DNA of 64,000 bases from Kribbella antibiotica (GTDB taxonomy: Bacteria; Actinomycetota; Actinomycetes; Propionibacteriales; Kribbellaceae): contig NZ_SMKX01000036.1 in assembly GCF_004349055.1 (NCBI RefSeq), positions 1 through 64,000 of the forward strand, read 5' to 3'. Shown piece after piece: positions 27,313 through 35,479 of the stretch. The translations under genes and the position numbers were made by a program. The notes under the pieces are model-generated. The model was not told the origin of the DNA. It ran no database searches and saw nothing but the letters and a program-made list of their open reading frames with translations. Position 1 is the stretch's first letter. Each line of letters begins with the position of its first letter.

Positions 27313-27894
27313 GTGAAGGTCGTCGCCGAGCGTCTCCTGCTAGCGGTTGCTGCGCTGGTGATGCTCGGCTTCGGCTACATCAACGCGGGGCTGAACACCT
27401 ACCTGCCGACCGTGACCAGCGATCAGGATGTGTGGGCCGGTCAAGCGAAGGACCTCACCTGGTTCGCGCTGCTCGCGGGCTGGTCGCTGGCGATGATCGT
27501 GTGCGTTGGCTTTCCGCGTCGCGCTGGCGGCTCGTTCTGGCGTGCCAAGGGTTCGGAGGCCGGCGCGGTCGTCCAGGGATTGAGCGGTCTGGTCGCCGCC
27601 GCGGGTGTGGGGTTGGCGGCGGCCATCCTCTTCAACATCACCCCGTGGGATCTGGGGGAGAGCCCATGCCGGTACGTCGGGAGCTGCTGGCCGAATGAGC
27701 CTCAGATGTACTCGCGGATGGTGCCTGGCCTGATCGGAGCGCTGGCCATGTTCGTGATGGCCTGCTTAGTGCTCTGGGTCCCGTGGTGGATCCGCGTGCT
27801 GACTCCGGTCGTCCTCTGGGTCGCCGCGGTGATCACGCTGCACGCCATCTGGGTCCCGGTCCTGCTCCCGATCTTCACCGGCCCACCGCGCTAA
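27313..27894 (+). CDS. Unknown four- to five-helix membrane protein
   Basis: A 193-residue protein from a GTG start 15 bases after the pirin gene. Hydrophobic segments: LLLAVAALVMLGFGYINAGL, WFALLAGWSLAMIVCVG, VQGLSGLVAAAGVGLAAAIL, MVPGLIGALAMFVMACLVL and VVLWVAAVITLHAIWV. An extracytoplasmic loop contains a Cys pair (SPCRYVGSCWPNEPQM) that could form a disulfide. I do not recognise the family. It is probably co-transcribed with pirin. Its stop overlaps the convergent kinase-like gene by four bases. Confidence 0.6.
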   Translation: MKVVAERLLLAVAALVMLGFGYINAGLNTYLPTVTSDQDVWAGQAKDLTWFALLAGWSLAMIVCVGFPRRAGGSFWRAKGSEAGAVVQGLSGLVAAAGVGLAAAILFNITPWDLGESPCRYVGSCWPNEPQMYSRMVPGLIGALAMFVMACLVLWVPWWIRVLTPVVLWVAAVITLHAIWVPVLLPIFTGPPR

Positions 27895-28538
27895 ACGCTT
27901 GCCCAGAAGGATTCGGAGTCGTCGAGACCGATGTAGTACGGGATCCGCGGGTCGTCCGGATCGCCGCCGTACTGCTCGACGAAGAAGCGTGCGCCCGGAA
28001 CCAGCCCGTACTGCGGATTCATCCCGTTCGAGAGGCTCTTGTACATCACGCCGAGATCGGCGTACGGGTCTCCCATGCCGAGCTTGCCGACATCGAGCAT
28101 GCCGCTGAACTGCAGTGTTACCGGGTCGATGAAGACGTTCGGGGCCGCGTAGTCCCCGTGCGTGACCACCTCGGGCTTGCCGGGGAACGGTGAGCTGAAG
28201 GGCGCCTCGGAGAGGGCGTGCAGCTCGCGCAGGCCGGTCGCGATGGCAGCCAGTACGGCGGGGCGGTCGGTCGCCGGCCAGTCGTCGGAGGCGTCGCGGC
28301 CGGAGAGCTCCGTGGTCAGCAACCAGTTGTTGCCTCGATCAACGACTTGTGGGCACGGGAACCCGGTGCCGGACAGCCATTCCAGGCGATCGGCCTCGTC
28401 GTTCAGGATGATGCCCTGCTTGTAGTACAGGACTTCGTTGCGGCGTTCGAGGCGGACGACCGATGCTTCGGAGTGTCCGCCGAGAACCGGTTCGGCGCTC
28501 GAAGCGCCGAACCGGTCCATCAGGTGTTGAAGATCCAC
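27891..28538 (-). CDS. APH(3')-like phosphotransferase, shortened
   Basis: A 215-residue protein starting at the GTG directly after the chitinase stop codon. The N-lobe (LGGHSEASVVRLERRNEVLYYKQ, with Lys in the ATP pocket, and DEADRLEWLSGTGFPCPQVVD) and the active site VVTHGDYAAPNVFIDP plus GMLDVGKLGMGDPYADLG follow aminoglycoside 3'-phosphotransferases closely. Classical APH(3') enzymes have about 265 residues. Here the helical region between LRELHALSEAPF and VVTHGD is only about 15 residues long, where the classical proteins have roughly 60, so part of the substrate-binding helices is missing. Catalytic Asp and metal-binding Asp remain. Aminoglycoside kinase activity is therefore doubtful; another small substrate is likely. 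Confidence 0.75.
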   Translation of the reverse strand: MDLQHLMDRFGASSAEPVLGGHSEASVVRLERRNEVLYYKQGIILNDEADRLEWLSGTGFPCPQVVDRGNNWLLTTELSGRDASDDWPATDRPAVLAAIATGLRELHALSEAPFSSPFPGKPEVVTHGDYAAPNVFIDPVTLQFSGMLDVGKLGMGDPYADLGVMYKSLSNGMNPQYGLVPGARFFVEQYGGDPDDPRIPYYIGLDDSESFWASV

Positions 28539-29813
28539 TCAGCGAAGATTACGGTGCAACGCTGAAATGAGCTCCCCATTTGCGGTGTCACCGTCGAGCG
28601 ACCAGATCATCGCGCCACCGAGGTTGCGGTTCGAGATGTACTGCGCCTTGCGCTTCATCTCGGTCGGGTCGTCCCAGGTCCAGAACGTGGTCCCGTCGAA
28701 CAGCCAGGCGAAGCCGGCCAAGTTGTCGCGATGGACCGTGAAGGACGAGAGCTTCGTCTTCAGGATCCGGTAGTCCTCGTAGCCCGCCTCGTACGTCGCC
28801 GGCGCGGGGCCGGTGGCGTTCTGGAACAGGCCGTTGTTCGCGTTCGTGACGCCGGTCCAGCCGCGCGCGTAGAACGGAACCCCCAGCACCAGCTTGCCGC
28901 GGGGTGCATGCCGGGCCAGGTAGGCGTCGACCGTTACCTGCGAGCTGAACTCGGCCGCTGTCGGGTCACCCTTCGGCCCGTCGATCGAGGACTGCTGGTT
29001 GGTCTGCGGATCCCAGGAGCCGTGGTAGTCGTACCCCTGCAGGGTGCCGAAGGTCAGGTCCTTGAAGATCTTCTTGACTTCGAACCCCCGGTCGACCTGA
29101 GCCGGGTCCGCCGGGAGAAATGCCGTCAGGTTGTAGCGGCCCTTGAACGGCCACGACGCTTTGTCGAGCTGCTTGCGGTACTCGTGCACGAGACCGGTGA
29201 AGTTCACCTTGTCCTCGGGCCGGATCACGTTGCCCGGGTTGCCTTCGCTGGACGGCCATTCCCAGTCCAGGTCGATCCCGTCGAAGATCCCCTTCGCGGC
29301 ACCGGCCGGCAGACCCGGAATGTTGCCCTTGATCCACAGATCCGTGCACGACTTCACGTGCGCGGCGCGGGCGGCCGGCAGGGCGGCGTTCGAGAAGTAC
29401 TTCGAGCCGGTCCAGCCACCGAGCGAGATGCTGATCCGCAGCTTCGGGTACTTCGCCTTCAGCTGCTTGAGCTGGTTCAGGTTGCCCTTCAGTGCCTGGT
29501 CCGGCGCATCGGCCGTCCCGTTGACACTCTGCTCGGCGGTGAACCCCCGCTGGTAGTCGGCCCACGGGTCGCTGCTGTAGCAGTTGCCCTGCTCGTCGAC
29601 GAACCCGAACGCGTAGTTGATATGGGTCAGCCGGGCGGCCGACCCGTTCTTCACCAGGTCATTGACCAGGAAGTTCCGGTCGTACCCACTCCACTGCGTG
29701 TAATACCCCACCACACGCTGGCTGCTGCCATGGGCCTCAGCCGGCACAGCGGTCGTTCCGGCCACCAGGACAGCGGCCCCAGCCACCAATAAACCAATAC
29801 TTCGGCGCTTCAT
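28539..29813 (-). CDS. Secreted GH18 chitinase
   Basis: A 424-residue protein. ATG 29813 is chosen because AGGGAG precedes it by five bases and a signal peptide follows (MKRRSIGLLVAGAAVLVAG…VPAEA, cleavage before HGSSQ). The remainder is a complete glycoside hydrolase 18 barrel: VVGYYTQWSGYDRNF at strand 1, LRISISLGGWTGSKYF (SxGG), the catalytic FDGIDLDWEWP (DxxDxDxE, Glu acid), QGYDYHGSWDP and GAMIWSLDGDT at the end. No carbohydrate-binding module is attached. It degrades chitin outside the cell. It stands divergently from the zinc-ribbon protein gene. Confidence 0.95.
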   Translation of the reverse strand: MKRRSIGLLVAGAAVLVAGTTAVPAEAHGSSQRVVGYYTQWSGYDRNFLVNDLVKNGSAARLTHINYAFGFVDEQGNCYSSDPWADYQRGFTAEQSVNGTADAPDQALKGNLNQLKQLKAKYPKLRISISLGGWTGSKYFSNAALPAARAAHVKSCTDLWIKGNIPGLPAGAAKGIFDGIDLDWEWPSSEGNPGNVIRPEDKVNFTGLVHEYRKQLDKASWPFKGRYNLTAFLPADPAQVDRGFEVKKIFKDLTFGTLQGYDYHGSWDPQTNQQSSIDGPKGDPTAAEFSSQVTVDAYLARHAPRGKLVLGVPFYARGWTGVTNANNGLFQNATGPAPATYEAGYEDYRILKTKLSSFTVHRDNLAGFAWLFDGTTFWTWDDPTEMKRKAQYISNRNLGGAMIWSLDGDTANGELISALHRNLR

Positions 29814-29956
29814 GTAACTCCCTATCGGGCGATCAAGGGACAAGTGCGCCCACAGTAGGACCGCTCCGACGATTTACACAACGTCCCTGCCAAACCCGAC
29901 CGGCCAGTAGCTGCCATGCCGCGCCAAACGGCTCGATCCTGGCGCATTCTGCAAAT

Positions 29957-31201
29957 ATGGCGAGCTTTTCTGCAGAACAAACCTGCCCGCAGTGCCACCG
30001 GGCGGTACCGGTGGACGCCCGGTTCGTCGTCTGGTGCCCGGACTGCGGTTGGAACGCCGACCCGGCGCCGGTCGACCACCCCGCCGAACCGGCTTGGCGC
30101 CGTGAGCTGGAAGCCGGATCGACGACCAACAAGGCGAAGCGTTCCAAACAAGCGTTCGCTGTCGCGCTACCGGTTCTGCTCGTCCCAGTGCCCGGCCTTC
30201 TGGGCGGACTGGCGCTGCTCGCGTTCTACCGCCCGCTCTGGTGGAGCATCCCGTTGGCCGGCGCCGTTTTCACCCTGACCGCGATCTTCCGCCCGCGCGT
30301 GCATCGCCTGCCGTACGACGCCCAGTCCGTCTCCCGCGAACAGGCTCCACTTCTGTACGACGTACTCGATCGCCTCGCCAGGGCAGCTAGTACGCCGAAA
30401 CTCGAGCAGGTCGTGATCACCACCGAGCGCGCGATCGCCATCGACCGGATTGGTTTGCGATACCGTCGCGTGCTCACAATCGGCTTACCTGCCTGGGAAT
30501 TCCTCGGCCCCCAGGAACGAGTGGCCGCTCTCGCACAGGCCATGTACGACGACAAGCGGACACTGCATGACCGTGTCGTCCGGGCGGCCGACCAGATCCT
30601 CGACGACCTCAGTAGCTACCTCGCGGCCGACGACCGCGACCAAGTTCGCTACGACAGCTACAGCACCGGCATGGAGCTGGTCGCGACCGGGAGCAGCGAG
30701 GACCAGATCCAGCACTACTACCTGACCAAGTTCGTGAACGCGGTCTTCGGCCCGCCAGTCCGCGGCTACCGTCGACTGCTCACCCGCCTGGACCTGGCCG
30801 GCCGACTCCAACGTGTCTACGCCGCCGACCAGCAGGTCGCATCCATCGCCGGTGCCGAAGCGGCGGCTCGCGCGCTCGAACGCGTCCTGCTCGCCGACAC
30901 CGGATTCCGTGTCCTGGAACGCTCCAAGCACTTCAGTACCGGCCACGATCCGCTCGAACAACTCCGCCGTACGACGGCCGACGTTCCGGAGCACGAGCTC
31001 CTGCGGCGCGTCCTGGTCAGCCGCCTGCACAACGCCCGCCTCGACGCAGACCATCCGCCCACCCACCGCCGTACCGAGGCAATCCGCAAGACCCACAGCA
31101 CTCCAACCGAGATCCTCCGTCCAGCCGAGAGCACGGGCATAGACCGCCAGCTCACCCCAACCGCTCAGGCCGCGATCAAGATCCTGCGCGACCACTCCTG
31201 A
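29957..31201 (+). CDS. Zinc-ribbon membrane protein with degenerate M48 peptidase domain
   Basis: A 414-residue protein. Residues 8-33 form a zinc ribbon (CPQC…CPDC). Two hydrophobic segments follow (VALPVLLVPVPGLLGGLALLAFY and WWSIPLAGAVFTLTAIF). The rest aligns in pattern with M48/HtpX-like proteases: the LYDVLDRLARAASTPKLEQVVI opening, the helix QERVAALAQAMYDDKRTLHDR where HExxH should be, YAADQQVASIAGAEAAARAL (the ExxAD helix without its Glu) and HPPTHRRTEAIR (the family's C-terminal HPP motif). Both metal-binding motifs are gone, so it should be proteolytically inactive. A scaffold or regulatory pseudoprotease at the membrane is the natural inference. The gene is divergent from the chitinase. 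Confidence 0.6.
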   Translation: MASFSAEQTCPQCHRAVPVDARFVVWCPDCGWNADPAPVDHPAEPAWRRELEAGSTTNKAKRSKQAFAVALPVLLVPVPGLLGGLALLAFYRPLWWSIPLAGAVFTLTAIFRPRVHRLPYDAQSVSREQAPLLYDVLDRLARAASTPKLEQVVITTERAIAIDRIGLRYRRVLTIGLPAWEFLGPQERVAALAQAMYDDKRTLHDRVVRAADQILDDLSSYLAADDRDQVRYDSYSTGMELVATGSSEDQIQHYYLTKFVNAVFGPPVRGYRRLLTRLDLAGRLQRVYAADQQVASIAGAEAAARALERVLLADTGFRVLERSKHFSTGHDPLEQLRRTTADVPEHELLRRVLVSRLHNARLDADHPPTHRRTEAIRKTHSTPTEILRPAESTGIDRQLTPTAQAAIKILRDHS

Positions 31202-31270
31202 AGAACCAGCCGACTGCCGGGATCCTGCAGTCGTCGAGCGCACATCCCGTCCGTCGCTAAGGTCGGCGGT

Positions 31271-31981
31271 ATGACGAATCTGCGTGCTGACCTGGTTCCG
31301 AGCGGCGTTCTGCGGGCCTCCATCAATCTGGGCAACCCGGTCCTCGCCCAGGGAACGCCTGGCAATCCCAGCGGGGTGACCGTCGATATCGCCCGGGAGC
31401 TCGCACAGCGGCTCGACGTACCGGTTGAGCTGGTTTGCTTCGATGCGGCGCGGAAGTCGTTCGAGGCGATGACGACCGGGCAGGCGGACATCTGCTTCCT
31501 GGCTGTCGATCCGGCGCGGGCGGGCGAGGTTGCGTTCACGGCGCCGTACGTGGTGATCGAGGGCGTCTTCGCTGTGCCGGTCGACTCCAGGCTCACCACT
31601 GTTGAAGAGGTCGACCAGCCCGGCGTACGGATTGGCGTGAAGCAAGGCTCGGCGTACGACCTCTATCTGACGCGCACGCTGCAGCACGCGACCGTGGTCC
31701 GCGGCGAGGAGGGCACCGACGTGTTCGGGGCCGAGAAGCTCGAGGTCGCGGCCGGCATCCGGCAGCCGATCACTGCGTACGTCGCCGCGCATCCGGAGGC
31801 GCGGTTGATCGAAGAGCGGTTCATGCAGATCCAGCAGGCCGTTGGCACCACCAAGACCCGGCAGCCAGAGACCGTCGCCTACCTGCAGGACCTGGTGGAG
31901 GAGCTCAAGGCCTCAGGCTTCATCGCCGACTCCCTGCAGGCCGCCGGTCAGGCCGACGCCACTGTCGCACCTCCGGCCTGA
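31271..31981 (+). CDS. Periplasmic-binding-protein fold (SBP_bac_3) without signal peptide
   Basis: A 236-residue protein whose pattern (LRASINLGNPVLAQ, GVTVDIARELAQRLDVPVELV, AMTTGQADICFLAVDPARA, VAFTAPYVVIEGVFAVP, RIGVKQGSAYDLYL) is that of amino-acid ABC transporter binding proteins, family 3. It begins directly with the domain: there is no signal peptide or lipobox, and no upstream in-frame start that would supply one. It is probably a cytosolic ligand-binding protein or a sensor component. No permease or ATPase is nearby. It precedes the first S8 protease gene, with 131 bases between them. Confidence 0.75.
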   Translation: MTNLRADLVPSGVLRASINLGNPVLAQGTPGNPSGVTVDIARELAQRLDVPVELVCFDAARKSFEAMTTGQADICFLAVDPARAGEVAFTAPYVVIEGVFAVPVDSRLTTVEEVDQPGVRIGVKQGSAYDLYLTRTLQHATVVRGEEGTDVFGAEKLEVAAGIRQPITAYVAAHPEARLIEERFMQIQQAVGTTKTRQPETVAYLQDLVEELKASGFIADSLQAAGQADATVAPPA

Positions 31982-32112
31982 GATGGAATCCCTTTCCTGC
32001 AGAACCTTCTGAGGGACGCTTCGCGTCTACCGCGTGTGGCTCGCTGAACCCGTTGCGTACGGCAATCAGCTGGAGCCCTCGTGAGGACAACTGCAGTGGG
32101 AAGGGACTCATC

Positions 32113-35100
32113 GTGCCTGCATCTACCCAAGAGGGGACACCACGATCGAGGTCCGTCGGCGTTGCCGCCGTGGCCTCGATCGTAGCCCTGGGAATCGGCC
32201 TGTCCGGCCTGCCGCCGGCATCAGCAGCCCAGTCCGCAACACCACGCACGACAGCTGAACCGGTCGCCGCCAAGGTGACGCTGATAACCGGCGACCGGGT
32301 GGCCGTCTCGGGGCAGGCAGTCGCCATCGAGCCCGGCCCGGGCCGGCGCGGAATTGCCTTCCAGACCTACCGCCTGAAAGACCACCTGTACGTCGTTCCG
32401 TCCGACATCCGCGCGCAGTTGACCAGCGGCCGGCTGGACCGGCGGCTGTTCGACGTGACCGGCCTGATCACCGCGAAATACGACGACCAGTCGACCACGT
32501 CGATCCCCGTGATCGTCACCTACACAGGAACAGCGCAGAAGCGCGCAGCGACGCCGGGTGCGACGGTGACCCGCCAGTTGCCGGTCGTGAACGGCGCGGC
32601 CCTGAAGGTCGACAAGGCGAAGGCAAAGACCTTCCTGACCGGAGTCGGTACCGCGCGATCCGCCGCCGGGGTGGCGAAGATCTGGCTCGACGGCAAGCGC
32701 GAGCTCACGCTCGACAAGTCGGTCGCGCAGATCGGTGCGCCGATCGCCTGGCAGGCCGGTTTCACCGGCAAGGGGGTCAAGGTCGCCGTACTGGACTCGG
32801 GGATCGACGCGAAGCATCCCGACCTCGCCACGCAGGTTGCGGGCGCAAAGAATTTCACCCCCGAGGAGGACGCTGACCTCGTCGGGCACGGCACGCACGT
32901 CGCCTCGACGATCGCCGGAACGGGGGCCGCGTCCAACGGTAAGTACAAGGGCGTCGCACCGGACGCCAAGCTCTACGACGGCAAGGTCTGCATGGCCGCC
33001 GGTTGCCCCGACTCGGCCATTCTCGCCGGGATGGACTGGGCCGCCAACGTCGTCCAGGCCGATGTCGTCAACCTGAGTCTGGGGGGTATGGACACTCCGG
33101 GGATCGATCCGATGGAGGAGGCGGTCAACCGCCTGACCGCGACGACCGGCACGCTGTTTGTGATTGCCTCAGGCAACAGTGGGCCGGGGGACCGGACCGT
33201 TGGCTCGCCCGGTAGTGCGGATGCCGCGCTGACGGTCGGAGCTGTGGACAAGCAGGACGAACTGGCGGAGTTCTCCAGCGCCGGTCCGCGCATCGGTGAC
33301 AATGCGCTCAAGCCTGATGTGACTGCTCCCGGCGTCGACATCATGGCCGCCAAGGCGAACAGTGCGCCCGGTGACCAGTACGTCGCCGAGTCCGGTACGT
33401 CGATGGCCACGCCGCACACCGTGGGCGCAGCCGCGATCCTGGCGCAGCAGCATCCGGCGTGGCAGGCCGCTGAGCTCAAGGGCGCATTGATCGCCGCAGC
33501 GAAGCCGGCTGCCAATCAGACCGCTTTCCAGCAGGGCGCAGGCCGCATCGATGTGGCCAGGGGCACCAAGCAGGCGTTGATCGTGGACAACCTCTCCTTC
33601 GGTACGGCGCTCTACCCGCACGCCGACGACGAGCCCGTCATCAAGCCACTGACGTACCGCAACCTGGGCGACCAGCCCGTCACGCTGAACCTGTCCGCAA
33701 CCCTGAATGCCCCGGACGGCACCCCGGCCCCGGCCGGATCGTTGGAGCTCAGCGCGAACACGGTCACGATTCCGGCCGGCGGTACGGCGTCGGTCCAGGC
33801 GACCTCGAACACCAAGCACGACGGAGCGGATGGCGACTACTCGGGCCGGGTCACCGCGACCAGTGGTGAGGTCTCAGTCGTTGCGGCGATCGGCGTCGTC
33901 AAGGAGAAGGAGAGCTACACCCTGACCCTCAAGGGGATCGGTCCGAACGGCGAACCGGCTGGTGTCGCGGGTGAGGCGTACGGCATCGATCTCTATTCGT
34001 TCACCACCTTCGACGACAAGTCCGGCGAGGTGCGAATCCGGCTGCCGAAGGGTGAGTACTTGGTCGATACGGCGCAGCACGTGCCGAATCCGGCCGAGCC
34101 GGCCAAGAGCTCGCACTACCAGCTCGTCCAGCCGAAGCTCGAGCTGGGCAAGGACACCACCGTCGTGTTCGACGCCAGGACGGCCAAGCCGGTGAAGGTG
34201 ACGGTGCCGAACACCAACGCTGCGCCGCTGGCAACAGGCGTTGGGTACAACCGGCGGCTGGCCGGCGGCGGGAGTCTGTCGCCGGAGTTCACCGTGTTCG
34301 ACTTCGGCACCCTCTACACCGCGCAGGTCGGCCCGGACCTGCCGGCGACGGAGCTGACCGGCAACGTCTCGTCGCAATGGGCGCAGCCGACAGCCGATGG
34401 CCGGTTCACCAATTCGCCGTACCGCTACGCACAGCTGAACGTGTTCCCGGGTAAGTACCCGACCGGCTTCCAGCGTGATGTCAAGGCAGGAGAGCTGGCC
34501 GAGATCAATCAGACGATCAACAAGGCCAGCGACAACCCGATCGAGCACGTCCTGTTCGGCAAGCAGGACGCGGAATACGGCGCGACGGCTCTGGTGCCGT
34601 ACGACCAGCCTGCGTCGGTGAAGCTGCTGGTGGATGCTGCCCTGGCCACCTGGTCGACCCAGGTCTTCGAGCTGACCCGGGACGACGACATTGTCACCTT
34701 GTTCCAGTCGCCGTACCGCAGCTACCAGGCCGGCCGGACTTACCGCGGCCGGCACAATGCCGCGGCGTTCACGCCGGCGCCGCAGTTCGCGTTCCGCAAC
34801 CAGAACCGGATGGAACTGGCGCTGCACCCCGTGATGGATGCCGATGGCAACAAGGGTGACACCCGGGACGACACCGGGGTGACCAGGCTGCTCAGCGGTG
34901 GCAAGGTGCTGGCCGAGACCAACCTGTTCGGCTACGTCGAAGCGGAGAATCTGCCGGCCGGGAAGGCGACGTACACACTGCAGGGTTCGCAGACCCGGCA
35001 GTCGTACTCCACCTTCAGCACCCGGACGGACCTGACCTGGACGTTCACGTCCGGGACGACTCCGCAGGAGACGGTGCTGCCGATGGTCGGGTTGCGCTAC

Positions 35101-35400
35101 CAGCCGAAGGTCGACCGGAACAACGTCGCGCGGCGGACGCCGACGACGGTGCTGCCGATCGGCATCGAGGTGCAGAAGGGCGCGACCCTGCCCGGGATCA
35201 GAAAGCTGGAGCTTCAGGTCTCCGGTGACGACGGCTTGACCTGGCGCAAGGCCGTGGTCACGGCACGCGGCGCCGGCGCGTACCAGGCGGTCTTCGTCAC
35301 TCCGAAGGGCGCGAAGACCGTCTCGCTGAAAGCCCACGTGGTCGACAGTGCAGGCAACGTCACTGATCTGACCACGATCGGGGCCTACCCGCTGGGCTGA
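32113..35400 (+). CDS. Secreted S8 subtilisin-like protease 1 of 6
   Basis: A 1,095-residue protein starting at GTG 32113, after GGAAGGGA; an upstream in-frame ATG would disrupt the signal peptide. Signal (RSVGVAAVASIVALGIGLSG…ASA, residues about 1-38), then a propeptide-like domain with KVTLITGDRV and a KDHLYVVPSDI block (residues about 55-200). Catalytic domain about 205-480, with triad Asp228 (AVLDSGID), His259 (GHGTHVAST), Ser430 (SGTSMATPHT) and oxyanion Asn (IASGNSGPG). The C-terminal ~600 residues are beta-rich Fn3-like repeats beginning at LSFGTALYPHADDEP. No cell-wall anchor or membrane helix is seen, so it is secreted. A CxxxxC pair (KVCMAAGCPDS) is conserved in all six paralogues, as C-x4-C in five. 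It is the first gene of the tandem array. Confidence 0.92.
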   Translation: MPASTQEGTPRSRSVGVAAVASIVALGIGLSGLPPASAAQSATPRTTAEPVAAKVTLITGDRVAVSGQAVAIEPGPGRRGIAFQTYRLKDHLYVVPSDIRAQLTSGRLDRRLFDVTGLITAKYDDQSTTSIPVIVTYTGTAQKRAATPGATVTRQLPVVNGAALKVDKAKAKTFLTGVGTARSAAGVAKIWLDGKRELTLDKSVAQIGAPIAWQAGFTGKGVKVAVLDSGIDAKHPDLATQVAGAKNFTPEEDADLVGHGTHVASTIAGTGAASNGKYKGVAPDAKLYDGKVCMAAGCPDSAILAGMDWAANVVQADVVNLSLGGMDTPGIDPMEEAVNRLTATTGTLFVIASGNSGPGDRTVGSPGSADAALTVGAVDKQDELAEFSSAGPRIGDNALKPDVTAPGVDIMAAKANSAPGDQYVAESGTSMATPHTVGAAAILAQQHPAWQAAELKGALIAAAKPAANQTAFQQGAGRIDVARGTKQALIVDNLSFGTALYPHADDEPVIKPLTYRNLGDQPVTLNLSATLNAPDGTPAPAGSLELSANTVTIPAGGTASVQATSNTKHDGADGDYSGRVTATSGEVSVVAAIGVVKEKESYTLTLKGIGPNGEPAGVAGEAYGIDLYSFTTFDDKSGEVRIRLPKGEYLVDTAQHVPNPAEPAKSSHYQLVQPKLELGKDTTVVFDARTAKPVKVTVPNTNAAPLATGVGYNRRLAGGGSLSPEFTVFDFGTLYTAQVGPDLPATELTGNVSSQWAQPTADGRFTNSPYRYAQLNVFPGKYPTGFQRDVKAGELAEINQTINKASDNPIEHVLFGKQDAEYGATALVPYDQPASVKLLVDAALATWSTQVFELTRDDDIVTLFQSPYRSYQAGRTYRGRHNAAAFTPAPQFAFRNQNRMELALHPVMDADGNKGDTRDDTGVTRLLSGGKVLAETNLFGYVEAENLPAGKATYTLQGSQTRQSYSTFSTRTDLTWTFTSGTTPQETVLPMVGLRYQPKVDRNNVARRTPTTVLPIGIEVQKGATLPGIRKLELQVSGDDGLTWRKAVVTARGAGAYQAVFVTPKGAKTVSLKAHVVDSAGNVTDLTTIGAYPLG
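32142..32183 (+). promoter_or_regulatory. Stem-loop in the signal-peptide codons of S8 protease 1
   Basis: ACGATCGAGG (32142-32151) pairs with CCTCGATCGT (32174-32183), extended by T·G (32152/32173) and C-G (32153/32172). An inner CGGC/GCCG hairpin sits at 32157-32167. The structure starts 29 nt after the start codon. Confidence 0.55.
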
Positions 35401-35479
35401 CGGCAGGTACCGGCCACTCCGGGGAACTCGCGTAGCCACTGGGCAGGGTGTGGATATCCGAAATGGGGAGGGACTCATC

